A stretch of DNA of 64,000 nucleotides. It comes from JBBRBB01 sp963830175 (GTDB lineage: Bacteria; Bacteroidota; Bacteroidia; Chitinophagales; Chitinophagaceae). A program made the translations under genes and the position numbers. Where the stretch lies: assembly GCA_963830175.1 (NCBI GenBank), contig CAWHKV010000009.1, forward strand, positions 124,001 through 188,000, given 5' to 3'. Numbering within the stretch: the first letter of the stretch is position 1; every line of letters begins with the position of its first letter. The notes beneath the pieces were generated by a model. That model ran no database searches. It had not been told where the DNA came from and was given only the letters and a program-made list of their open reading frames with translations. Shown here one piece after another: positions 54,151 through 62,302 of the stretch.

Positions 54151-55431
54151 TTAAATTACTACCAGTTCATAAAAATCTTCAGCCTTTAAATATTTATTGG
54201 CAAGCTCCATTAAATCTTCTGAGGTGATCGTCTTAACCGTATCAATGCTTTTATAGAAATAATCTTCTGTGAGGTTATTAAGTATATAGTTCTTCCACCT
54301 GCTTATGATTTGAAATGGTCCGTCAAGGTCGCCTAAGAGGCTGCCCATCATGTGGTTTTTTACGAGGTATAATTCTTCCTCATCCAATGGTACCTCCCGT
54401 AGCTTTTTCATTTCTTTATAAATTTCTTCCACGGTTGCTGCACTTACTTTTCGCCCTGCCTCAGTAGAAATCATCAGCGCACTTTCATGAACGTAATTCT
54501 GCAGGTAACTGTGAATGCCGTATGTATACCCTTTCTCTTCCCGAATGTTGCTCATAAGTCTTGAGCCAAAATATCCGCCCAGTATATTATTAAGCACCCG
54601 CATTTTTAGGAAGTCGGGATGATGCCTGTTAAATAATGGTTTCGCTACCCTAATCGCAGCCTGCACACCACTGGTGTCATTAACCAGGTTATACTTTTTA
54701 TCCTGCGCCGGTTGTGGTAAATAATGCCTGTGTGGTAAGGGCTGCAGGTTAAATGGCAGGTATCCAAAATTTTTATTTAGTTGTTCTTGTATGTCTGGTG
54801 GCAGTTTGCCCGCAACGAATAACATGCATTTGCCGGCAGAATAATACCTGTTATAAAATTGAAGTAACTCCTCTCTTTCAAGGTTGTCAAAATCCAGCGT
54901 GGATGCATATTTTCCATATGGATGATGAAAGCCGTAGAGAAATTCATCAATCAGCCTGTTTGCCACAAAATCACATTTTTTTAGGCTAATTTCCAGACGC
55001 TGTTTTTGGTTCTGTTTATAAATGGCAATCTCTTCTTCGGGGAAAACGGATTCAATCATTATTTCTGCAACTACCGGTAGTAATTCAGGCACATGGCGGC
55101 TGAGGGTGTGCAGAGAAATAGAGGCTGTTTCATTAAAACAATTACGGTTTAAATAAGAGCCGTAAAATTCAAAATGTTCATTAATATCAAAAGCCGTTTT
55201 TTGCCTTGTACCATTTTTTAGTAAATGATTTACGGTTGCCGCAACAATGTTTTTGTCTTCATACCAATTGCCAGCAAAAAAAACCCATTCAAACATAATC
55301 ACTTCCTGTTCACCCGCATCAACTGAATATACCGGTAGCCCATTATCGAGGGTAAAATGGTTATAGGGCTTTAGCTTCAGGTCGAATTCTACAGCATCTT
55401 TAATATCCGGCTGTTTGTTTCTGTTTAACAT
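54151..55431 (-). CDS. M16-family peptidase-like protein, catalytic motif lost
   Basis: A 426-residue M16 (insulinase/processing-peptidase) fold. At the place of the zinc motif HxxEH it reads HLLKN (residues 69-73), so the glutamate and second histidine are missing and the protein should be inactive. Such proteins pair with an active M16 subunit, as in mitochondrial processing peptidase and Bacteroidota M16 pairs. The active partner is encoded at 56378-57619, with a GH16 gene on the other strand between them. The promoter element TACTTTTG lies 17 bases upstream of the start. It is convergent with the E2 gene, end to end. Confidence 0.88.
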   Translation of the reverse strand: MLNRNKQPDIKDAVEFDLKLKPYNHFTLDNGLPVYSVDAGEQEVIMFEWVFFAGNWYEDKNIVAATVNHLLKNGTRQKTAFDINEHFEFYGSYLNRNCFNETASISLHTLSRHVPELLPVVAEIMIESVFPEEEIAIYKQNQKQRLEISLKKCDFVANRLIDEFLYGFHHPYGKYASTLDFDNLEREELLQFYNRYYSAGKCMLFVAGKLPPDIQEQLNKNFGYLPFNLQPLPHRHYLPQPAQDKKYNLVNDTSGVQAAIRVAKPLFNRHHPDFLKMRVLNNILGGYFGSRLMSNIREEKGYTYGIHSYLQNYVHESALMISTEAGRKVSAATVEEIYKEMKKLREVPLDEEELYLVKNHMMGSLLGDLDGPFQIISRWKNYILNNLTEDYFYKSIDTVKTITSEDLMELANKYLKAEDFYELVVI

Positions 55432-55448
55432 ATCTGTTCTTAAGGGTG

Positions 55449-55456
55449 CAAAAGTA
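55449..55456 (-). promoter_or_regulatory. -7 promoter element of the inactive M16 gene
   Basis: On the minus strand TACTTTTG, 17 bases before the ATG. Confidence 0.55.
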
Positions 55457-55531
55457 ATTTAAATTTTATGCTGGTAAATTTTACATGTTTACCTTAACAG
55501 GGTTAAACATTCAATACTAATTTTTTACAAC

Positions 55532-56374
55532 ATGGATTTATATAAAATTGTTTTTCCATTATTAATACTTGCTTCTGCTGAAACATGTAAAAAACAATCA
55601 CCATCAGTAAATAATGGTTCTACAGTTCCGGTAGATAAGAACTGGCAGTTTAGTACCATACCCGTTTGGGCAGATGAATTTAATACCGACGGATTGCCTG
55701 ATACAACTAAATGGAGTTATGATATAGGCGGAGAAGGCTGGGGCAACAACGAGTTGCAATATTATACTGAAGCAGAAAATGCCATTATAAAAGATGGCAT
55801 ATTGCAAATTCAGGCCCGTAAAGAAATGCGTCCCGAGAATAACTACACTTCTGCGCGAATGGTTACAAAGAATAAAGGCGATTTTTTATATGGCAGAATA
55901 GAGGTGCGTGCTAAACTACCCACAGGCAAAGGCTTATGGCCTGCGATCTGGATGCTGCCAACCGATTGGGAATATGGAGGATGGCCTGCATCGGGAGAAA
56001 TTGATATAATGGAACAGGTAGGTTATGCGCCAGATAAGGTGCACATTAGTACCCATACCGATTCTCTCAACTGGCTAAAAGGTTCGGGCATTACCGCTGT
56101 TACCGAGGTGCAGACAGCAGTTACTGCTTTTCATAATTACCGCATTGACTGGACGCCGTATTCTATTCGCGGTTTTATTGATGATACACAGGTGTTTGAA
56201 CATATAAACCAGGGTAAAGGTTATGCATACTGGCCTTTCGACAAGCGCTTTCATATTCTGCTGAATGTAGCTGTAGGCGGTAACTGGGGCGGGCAGCAGG
56301 GCGTGGATGACAACATCTTTCCTGCTTCTATGCTTGTAGATTATGTTAGGGTATACAATATGATGGAAAAATAA
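55532..56374 (+). CDS. Glycoside hydrolase family 16 (laminarinase-like endo-beta-glucanase)
   Basis: A 280-residue secreted hydrolase. The GH16 active site GEIDIMEQVG gives nucleophile Glu156, Asp158 and acid/base Glu161; WADEFNTDGLPDTTKWSYD and GKGLWPAIWMLP are typical of laminarinase-like members. The N-terminus has a short hydrophobic signal with a cysteine at residue 19, which could be a lipoprotein anchor although the lipobox is weak. Likely activity is endo-1,3-beta-glucan hydrolysis. It lies alone between two M16 genes on the opposite strand, with no SusC/SusD nearby. Confidence 0.91.
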   Translation: MDLYKIVFPLLILASAETCKKQSPSVNNGSTVPVDKNWQFSTIPVWADEFNTDGLPDTTKWSYDIGGEGWGNNELQYYTEAENAIIKDGILQIQARKEMRPENNYTSARMVTKNKGDFLYGRIEVRAKLPTGKGLWPAIWMLPTDWEYGGWPASGEIDIMEQVGYAPDKVHISTHTDSLNWLKGSGITAVTEVQTAVTAFHNYRIDWTPYSIRGFIDDTQVFEHINQGKGYAYWPFDKRFHILLNVAVGGNWGGQQGVDDNIFPASMLVDYVRVYNMMEK

Positions 56375-56377
56375 AAC

Positions 56378-57619
56378 TCAATTGTTCCTGCTGTAATAAT
56401 GAATGGTATTGCTGTTCTCCGGTTTAAATATACTTTGACCATAGTCCTTTATATCTTCTACAGTCACTGCATTGTACCTGTTCAATTCTTCATTCATAAG
56501 ATTTGCATCGCCGAGCAATTCGTAATAGGCAAGGCTGTTAGCCCTGCTTTGTACCGTCATGTCTTCAAAAGAAATAATGCTTTCTGTTTTATTTTTTACT
56601 TTCTGTAATTCGGTTTCAGTAACCGGGTTGCTGATTAAAGTATGCAACACTTCTTCAACAGCCCTTTCAGCATCCTGCATTTTAATACCCTTTACCAATT
56701 TTCCTTCAATAGTTAACAAGCCTGGGTCGGTGCTGCCAAAATGGTAACAACTGATATTGCTGAACAATTGCTGTTCTTTTACAAGAGACTGGTATAAACG
56801 GGAAGAACCTCCGCCACCCAGTATTTCTGTTACAAGGTCGCACACATAATAGCCTTTATCTAATCGCCCGGGCATATGCCATGTTTTATAGAACGCATCT
56901 AATGGCACATCTGAGATAAGTTCTGCCACACGGGCATTGTCCTGTGGTGGTTCAACTGGAAGGTTACGTATATATTGTTCTCCTGCCGGAATGCTGCCAA
57001 ACCATTTATCTGCAAGAGTCTGTATGTTCTCTGTTTTTACATTACCAGCCACCACCAGAATGGCATTATTGGGTGTGTAATGTTTAAAAAAGAACTGCTT
57101 AACATCATCCAGTTGTGCAGTTTCAATATGGGCTAATTCCTTTCCAATCGTCATCCAGTTATACGGGTGAACGGTAAAGGCAAGTTCACGCATTTTATGC
57201 CATGCATCTCCATACGGCTTGTTAATGTAGTGTTCTTTAAACTCCTCGCACACAACCTTACGTTGTACTTCAAGGCTTTTTTTGCTGAAGGCAAGGCTCA
57301 GCATGCGGTCGCTTTCGAGCCAAAATGCTGTTTCTATATTTTCGGCAGGCAGGGTGCAATAATAATTCGTAAGGTCGTTGGTGGTATATGCATTATTCTC
57401 CCCGCCGGCTTTCTGCAGGGGTTCATCATAATCAGGAATGTTTATGCTGCCGCCAAACATCAGGTGTTCAAACAGGTGGGCAAAACCGGTTTTATCCCTG
57501 CTTTCATCCCGTGCGCCTACATCGTACATTACGTTAACCACAGCCATGGGTGTAGAGGTGTCTTCATGTACTAAAACCCGTAAGCCATTATCCAGAACAA
57601 ACCTGTTATACTTGATCAT
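56378..57619 (-). CDS. M16-family zinc metallopeptidase, active type
   Basis: A 413-residue M16 peptidase with intact HLFEH (His48, Glu51, His52) and a downstream glutamate in the NAYTTNDLTNYYCTLPAENIE segment. I chose the ATG at 57619 (MIKYNRFVLDNG) because the promoter element TAATTTTG lies 17 bases upstream; a longer frame would start inside that promoter. These enzymes cut small proteins or peptides in the periplasm or cytoplasm. The partner without a catalytic motif is at 54151-55431. The gene diverges from lpxD. Confidence 0.9.
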   Translation of the reverse strand: MIKYNRFVLDNGLRVLVHEDTSTPMAVVNVMYDVGARDESRDKTGFAHLFEHLMFGGSINIPDYDEPLQKAGGENNAYTTNDLTNYYCTLPAENIETAFWLESDRMLSLAFSKKSLEVQRKVVCEEFKEHYINKPYGDAWHKMRELAFTVHPYNWMTIGKELAHIETAQLDDVKQFFFKHYTPNNAILVVAGNVKTENIQTLADKWFGSIPAGEQYIRNLPVEPPQDNARVAELISDVPLDAFYKTWHMPGRLDKGYYVCDLVTEILGGGGSSRLYQSLVKEQQLFSNISCYHFGSTDPGLLTIEGKLVKGIKMQDAERAVEEVLHTLISNPVTETELQKVKNKTESIISFEDMTVQSRANSLAYYELLGDANLMNEELNRYNAVTVEDIKDYGQSIFKPENSNTIHYYSRNN

Positions 57620-57636
57620 AATTTTTATTGCAGGTG

Positions 57637-57644
57637 CAAAATTA
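57637..57644 (-). promoter_or_regulatory. -7 promoter element of the active M16 gene
   Basis: On the minus strand TAATTTTG, 17 bases before ATG 57619, the same spacing as for the inactive M16 gene. Confidence 0.55.
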
Positions 57645-57689
57645 AGCAACTGTGCGAGTTTAATATTATTTACGAAAAACATCGCCGCT

Positions 57690-57697
57690 TAACTTTG
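57690..57697 (+). promoter_or_regulatory. -7 promoter element of the lpxD-like gene
   Basis: TAACTTTG matches TAnnTTTG, 16 bases before the ATG at 57714. Confidence 0.55.
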
Positions 57698-57713
57698 CCC
57701 GAAACAGGTAAAT

Positions 57714-58694
57714 ATGAAATTTCCACAACCCGTAAGAATATTTGAAGTAGCCGAATGGATTCATGCAGAAGTGGTAGGCAACCTGCAGGCGATGGCTTTA
57801 GGTATAAATGAAATTCACAAGGTGGAAATGGGCGACCTGTGTTTTGTAGATCATCCAAAATATTATGAAACATGCCTGAAAAGCGATGCAACGCACATCA
57901 TTATTAATACAAAGGAAGTGAACCTTCCCGTAGGAAAAACATTACTTGTAGTGAACGACCCGTTCGAGGCATATTTACAAATTATAAACAGGTACCGGCC
58001 GTTCAATCCAACCCAAAAAATGATCAGTGGCGATGCAATAATTGGCGAAGGAACGGTAATCATGCCCAATGTATTTATTGGGAAGGATGTTACCATTGGA
58101 AAACATTGCATCATTCATCCCAATGTTACATTGCTCGATTATACACAGGTAGGAAACAACGTGATCATTCAAAGCGGAACAGTAGTAGGTAGTGATGCTT
58201 TTTATTATAATACTAAGAAACAACGTGAGGTTTGGTATAAAAAAATGCAAAGCTGCGGAAATGTAATTATAGAAGATGATGTGGAGATAGGCGCCAACTG
58301 CACCATAGACAGGGGTGTGACTGCATCAACCCGTATAGGTCGCGGTAGTAAACTCGATAACCTGGTACATATTGGTCACGATAACAACATCGGCGAGAAT
58401 TGCCTGTTGGCTGCACAGGTTGCCATTGCAGGCGCAACCACGTTGGAGAATGGAGTTACTTTATGGGGGCAGGTTGGCGTTAGCAAAACACTTACCTTAA
58501 AAGAGAATGCAGTGGTGTTTGCACAAAGCGGAATTGGCAAAGACCTCGAAAGCGGAAAAACTTATTTTGGCTCACCTGCACAGGAGGCTGTAAACCGAAA
58601 GAGAGATATGGTATGGATTAAGCGCATCCCCGAAATGTGGGAAAAGCTTAAAGAAATGCAGGCGGTTTTAAATAATAAATTAAATGGTGGGTAA
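57714..58694 (+). CDS. lpxD: LpxD-like UDP-3-O-acylglucosamine N-acyltransferase
   Basis: A 326-residue acyltransferase. An N-terminal uridine-binding domain (about 1-95) is followed by a left-handed beta-helix of hexapeptide repeats (about 100-270; for example IGEGTVIMPNVFIGKDVTIG) and a helical end. The histidine of the LVHIGHDNNIG string matches the catalytic position of LpxD in lipid A synthesis. The loop that in LpxD reads GSDGFGF is GSDAFYYNTKKQ here, so this may be the second LpxD-like paralog found in Bacteroidota, with a different acceptor. Repeat copy C lies just after its stop. Confidence 0.8.
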   Translation: MKFPQPVRIFEVAEWIHAEVVGNLQAMALGINEIHKVEMGDLCFVDHPKYYETCLKSDATHIIINTKEVNLPVGKTLLVVNDPFEAYLQIINRYRPFNPTQKMISGDAIIGEGTVIMPNVFIGKDVTIGKHCIIHPNVTLLDYTQVGNNVIIQSGTVVGSDAFYYNTKKQREVWYKKMQSCGNVIIEDDVEIGANCTIDRGVTASTRIGRGSKLDNLVHIGHDNNIGENCLLAAQVAIAGATTLENGVTLWGQVGVSKTLTLKENAVVFAQSGIGKDLESGKTYFGSPAQEAVNRKRDMVWIKRIPEMWEKLKEMQAVLNNKLNGG

Positions 58695-58710
58695 CCGGCT
58701 TTAAATATTT

Positions 58711-58733
58711 ATGGCATCGCCTGTTGCGTCGCA
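58711..58733 (+). repeat. Dispersed short repeat, copy C
   Basis: 23 bases identical to copy B at 42774-42796. The following CCCTTGT resembles copy A. It lies between two convergent genes. Confidence 0.7.
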
Positions 58734-58758
58734 CCCTTGTACAATAAAGCATAGTGCA

Positions 58759-59613
58759 TCAATATGAATAGAAGCCTTTATCAACTTTTCTTCCCAGTTC
58801 TCCATTATTCACCTTTTGCTGCTGAAGCGCAGATGGTGTAAGCCTTTCAGGTTTTCCCAAAGCTTCCCACACAATGTTACTTACAGCATAGTTTATATCG
58901 AGGCCAATCAGGTCCATTAATTTAAACGGTCCCATTTTAAACCCGCTGGCTTCTAATAAAGTATCTATTTCATCCGGTTTCATTTTGCCTTCTTCCACCA
59001 GTTTCATGGCTTCCAGGTAAAAATGCCGGGCAACACGGTTTACAATAAAACCGGGCGCGTCGTTGCAGATAACAGGTTGCCGCTTCATTTGCTTTGCGAC
59101 ATCGATAAGGGTATGTATTACATCAGCATGGGTGCTTTTTCCTTTAATTATTTCAACGAGTTTCATTACCGGTGCCGGGTTAAAAAAATGCATGCCTGCA
59201 AATCGTGTTGCATCGGGTAAATCTGCTGCCAGTTCGTTAATAGATAGGGATGAAGTATTAGTGGCAAAAACTGTGTCCGCTCCATTCAGCACAAACAGTT
59301 GCTTAAACAGGTCTGTCTTTACCTGTTTATTTTCAACGATGGCTTCAATTACAAGGTTGGCTTTGCAATCAGCAAGGTGGCTTGTATAGGTAATTCTTTG
59401 CAACATGTTTTCCTTATCTAATTCGGAAATTTTTTCTTTTTCCAATAATTTTTGCAACCCTTTTTCTATGGCAGCTTTGCTTTTTTCAAGCATTTCTTCA
59501 CTTACATCAAATTGTATGGTTTTAAAACCCGCCTGACCGCTAAGTTGTGCAATGCCGCTGCCCATGGTGCCTGCACCACATACACAAATGGTTTGAATAT
59601 TTTTCAATGGCAT
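58759..59613 (-). CDS. hbd: 3-hydroxybutyryl/3-hydroxyacyl-CoA dehydrogenase
   Basis: A 284-residue NAD-dependent dehydrogenase. The Rossmann motif CGAGTMGSGIA is near residue 12, and the string HFFNPAPVMKLVE with the conserved catalytic His and the NDAPGFIVNRV segment identify the single-function 3-hydroxyacyl-CoA dehydrogenase family. It oxidises 3-hydroxyacyl-CoA to 3-ketoacyl-CoA, or works in reverse. The promoter element TAAGTTTG lies only four bases before the ATG. No other beta-oxidation gene is in the window. Confidence 0.92.
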   Translation of the reverse strand: MPLKNIQTICVCGAGTMGSGIAQLSGQAGFKTIQFDVSEEMLEKSKAAIEKGLQKLLEKEKISELDKENMLQRITYTSHLADCKANLVIEAIVENKQVKTDLFKQLFVLNGADTVFATNTSSLSINELAADLPDATRFAGMHFFNPAPVMKLVEIIKGKSTHADVIHTLIDVAKQMKRQPVICNDAPGFIVNRVARHFYLEAMKLVEEGKMKPDEIDTLLEASGFKMGPFKLMDLIGLDINYAVSNIVWEALGKPERLTPSALQQQKVNNGELGRKVDKGFYSY

Positions 59614-59617
59614 GTTG

Positions 59618-59646
59618 CAAACTTAAGCAAGTGTGCTTACAGCAAA
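59618..59646 (-). promoter_or_regulatory. Promoter of hbd, almost touching the start codon
   Basis: On the minus strand TTTG (59646-59643), 17 bases, TAAGTTTG (59625-59618), then four bases to the ATG. The transcript would be leaderless. Confidence 0.5.
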
Positions 59647-59708
59647 GTTTTTTCCACCTTAACAATTACCTTAAAATGGTAATGGTATTCATTTGTACAT
59701 TTACGGGT

Positions 59709-60419
59709 ATGAACCAGTTAGATCTTTTCGGTAATCCCGTGCAAGCAGAGAAAGAAAAGGCGCCAGTAAAAAAACCTGCGCAAGTAAAAAACGAAGAAGA
59801 TACCAGGCATGAGACGGCGGAACAGCGCGAAACTGAAGTTCAGGAATCGTTAAATATTGCTTTTGAAGAAGTGAATGAATCAGCTGAGGAAATGGCAGAG
59901 CCCACCGAAAATGCAACACCTCATTTTGAAGAAGAAGTAATTCAGGAAGCAGAGCCGAAGCCTTTTGCAATTGCTGAGTATGCCGCCGGCGAGCAGGCTG
60001 AAAAAAAATCTGCCATACTTACGGGAAGGGGCAGAAAGTCGTACAAGGAAATGGATGCAGATGTGCACTTGGTAGAAGTACCCGACGATGAAATACTTTT
60101 CAAAAAACAATATTACAGTATAAGCGAAGTGGCGCAGTGGTTTAATGTAAATAATTCTTTGATCCGGTTTTGGGAAAATGAATTTGATGTGCTGAAGCCA
60201 CGCAAAAACCGCAAGGGAGACAGGCTTTTTCGCCCAGAAGATGTAAAAAACCTGCAATTAATATATTACCTGTTACGTGAAAAGAAATTTTCCATTGAAG
60301 GTGCCCGCCAGTATATAAAAGACAACCGCAAAAAAGCTGAACTAAATATGCAGCTCATTAATTCTTTAACAAAATTCAGAGGATTTCTGTTAGAACTCAA
60401 GGCTACCTTAGAGGCATGA
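59709..60419 (+). CDS. MerR-family transcriptional regulator
   Basis: A 236-residue protein with a long acidic N-terminal region (about 1-125, rich in Glu and Ala) and a C-terminal MerR winged helix (about 133-210; KQYYSISEVAQWFNVNN, LIRFWENEF, RKGDRLFRPEDV). MerR domains are normally at the N-terminus, and this inverted order is the one common in Bacteroidota. No metal or ligand motif is seen. I chose ATG 59709 (MNQLDLFGNP) because the longer frame would run across the promoter of hbd. Its stop overlaps the next ATG (ATGA), so it is coupled to the thioredoxin-like gene. Confidence 0.87.
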   Translation: MNQLDLFGNPVQAEKEKAPVKKPAQVKNEEDTRHETAEQRETEVQESLNIAFEEVNESAEEMAEPTENATPHFEEEVIQEAEPKPFAIAEYAAGEQAEKKSAILTGRGRKSYKEMDADVHLVEVPDDEILFKKQYYSISEVAQWFNVNNSLIRFWENEFDVLKPRKNRKGDRLFRPEDVKNLQLIYYLLREKKFSIEGARQYIKDNRKKAELNMQLINSLTKFRGFLLELKATLEA

Positions 60420-60964
60420 TCAAAATAGTACCGGCTTTATTTTTAGCATTGGCAACATTTGCATGCACGGCTCAAAAATCAGTTACCTCAACACCTGCGA
60501 TCTCACCCGTTACACCTTATTCAGTTACCTACAGCAAAGGCGATAAAGTGCTTACCGGATTATTAACGCGGCAGGATATTGAAGGTGATACAACCTTTAC
60601 CTGGTTTAAAGAACACTATAAATTAGGCAGGGCAGACGCAGCTGCGGTTGAAACTTTCAAAGAGAATAAAGACAAATTTCAAATGGTGGTTTTTGCCGGT
60701 ACCTGGTGCGAAGACACCCAAAACCTTTTACCCTCATTTTTCAGGCTGGCTGATGTTTCAGGATATGATTCTACTAATATTACATTAATTGGCGTTGACC
60801 GCGAAAAAACCACGCTGAACAACCTGCACAAGGCTTTCAACATTATTGATGTGCCCACTTTTATTGTTATGAAAGATGGCAAAGAAGTTGGCCGCATTGT
60901 AGAATACGGAAAGTATGGTTTGATAGATAAAGAGCTGGGAGAAATTGTGCGGGCAATGAATTAA
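60416..60964 (+). CDS. Thioredoxin-fold protein with single active-site cysteine
   Basis: A 182-residue exported protein with a signal segment (about 1-20) and a thioredoxin fold at about 75-182. The active-site place reads WCEDT with Cys98; the second cysteine is replaced by Thr101, so it cannot act as a classical CXXC disulfide reductase. The cis-proline string DVPTFIV is intact. Monothiol exchange or a binding role is possible. It overlaps the merR gene by four bases and meets the stop of the carB-like gene end to end. Confidence 0.83.
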   Translation: MIKIVPALFLALATFACTAQKSVTSTPAISPVTPYSVTYSKGDKVLTGLLTRQDIEGDTTFTWFKEHYKLGRADAAAVETFKENKDKFQMVVFAGTWCEDTQNLLPSFFRLADVSGYDSTNITLIGVDREKTTLNNLHKAFNIIDVPTFIVMKDGKEVGRIVEYGKYGLIDKELGEIVRAMN

Positions 60965-62158
60965 TTACCTGCTCAGGTACATGCTCTTCTCTTTATACAA
61001 TGTGCGGAAGTAAGGATCGCGCAGGTCTTTAATAAACCTGATGGCCTCTCCTGTGCTTTTCATTTCAGGTCCTAATTCCTTGTTCACATTCGGAAATTTA
61101 TTGAAGCTGAAAACAGGTTCTTTAATGGCAAAACCTTCCAGCTTTTTCTCCATCGTAAATTCTTTCAGTTTCGCTTCGCCCAGCATTACTTTGGTGGCAA
61201 TGTTCAGGTAAGGTATCTGGTAAGCTTTCGCTATAAAAGGCGTTGTTCTCGATGCGCGCGGGTTGGCTTCAATAACATATACTTTATTGTCTTTTATGGC
61301 AAACTGAATGTTGATCAGGCCCAGAATATTTAAAGCCCTTGCAATTTTCTCAGCATAATATTCCATGGTGGTAACAACCAATGGTGTAAGGTTAAATGCA
61401 GGTAAAACCGCATTGCTGTCGCCGCTGTGAATGCCGGCAGGTTCAATGTGTTCCATCACCCCCATCACGTGAAAATTTTCGCCATCAAAAATGGCATCAA
61501 TCTCTGCTTCCTGGCAACGGTCCAGAAAATGATCAATCAGAATTTTATTGTCAGGTATATGTTTAAGCAGGCTAATCACTGCTTTTTCTACTTCATCATC
61601 ATTAATTACAATGCGCATTCTTTGTCCGCCTAACACATAACTCGGGCGAACCAGCACGGGGTAACCCACCTTGTTTGCTACTTCAATTGCTTCCTCAGTT
61701 GTATATGCCGTTCCATATTCGGGGTAAGGAATATTCAGCTCTTTCAAAAGGTCGCTGAATCGTCCGCGGTCTTCGGCAATATCCATATTGTCAAAAGAGG
61801 TACCAATGATCTTAATTCCTTTTTCGTGCAGGCTGCGGGCTAATTTAAGCGCGGTTTGTCCACCTAACTGAACAATAACACCATACGGTTTTTCCAGTTC
61901 AATGATCTCCCATAAATGTTCCCAGAAAACCGGTTCGAAATAAAGTTTATCTGCCATATCAAAATCTGTTGAAACCGTTTCAGGGTTGCAATTGATCATG
62001 ATGGCTTCATAACCACATTCTTTAATGGCAAATAATCCATGAACGCAGCAATAGTCAAATTCAATTCCCTGCCCTATGCGGTTGGGTCCGCTGCCCAGCA
62101 CGATTACCTTTTTTCTGTCAGAAGGAATGGATTCGTTGAAATGGAGGTCACTGTTCAT
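60965..62158 (-). CDS. carB: Free-standing C-terminal (carbamate kinase-type) half of carbamoyl-phosphate synthase large subunit
   Basis: A 397-residue ATP-grasp protein that matches only the second synthetase half of CarB. It starts MNSDLHFNESIPSDRKKV and goes directly into VLGSGPNRIGQGIEFDYCCVHG, the beginning of that half, and ends near STGEAIRFIKDL, before the allosteric domain. The half phosphorylates carbamate to carbamoyl phosphate for pyrimidine and arginine synthesis. The N-terminal half, oligomerisation domain and MGS domain are absent, and the upstream bases encode none of them in any frame. A full promoter lies 14 bases upstream of the ATG, so this is a real separate gene and the other half must be encoded elsewhere. 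Confidence 0.85.
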   Translation of the reverse strand: MNSDLHFNESIPSDRKKVIVLGSGPNRIGQGIEFDYCCVHGLFAIKECGYEAIMINCNPETVSTDFDMADKLYFEPVFWEHLWEIIELEKPYGVIVQLGGQTALKLARSLHEKGIKIIGTSFDNMDIAEDRGRFSDLLKELNIPYPEYGTAYTTEEAIEVANKVGYPVLVRPSYVLGGQRMRIVINDDEVEKAVISLLKHIPDNKILIDHFLDRCQEAEIDAIFDGENFHVMGVMEHIEPAGIHSGDSNAVLPAFNLTPLVVTTMEYYAEKIARALNILGLINIQFAIKDNKVYVIEANPRASRTTPFIAKAYQIPYLNIATKVMLGEAKLKEFTMEKKLEGFAIKEPVFSFNKFPNVNKELGPEMKSTGEAIRFIKDLRDPYFRTLYKEKSMYLSR

Positions 62159-62172
62159 AATTAGAGGTTGCG

Positions 62173-62204
62173 CAAAAGTAGGGTTACATCGTTTTTCAGC
62201 AAAA
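62173..62204 (-). promoter_or_regulatory. Bacteroidota-type promoter of the carB half gene
   Basis: On the minus strand TTTTG (62204-62200), 19 bases, TACTTTTG (62180-62173), and 14 bases to the ATG. Confidence 0.75.
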
Positions 62205-62302
62205 CCTAATTGATGGTACAGGCGGTATGGGCCTGTTAAAATTCTTTCGGCATAACGTTTGGCTACCCATTAATGCACCGTAACAAATATTTTTGGATTG
62301 AA

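Noticed and set aside
62159..62272. Frameshifted N-terminal CarB sequence upstream of the carB half gene
   Set aside because: Read by eye, the coding-strand frames show no CarB-like residues, and a promoter occupies the region.
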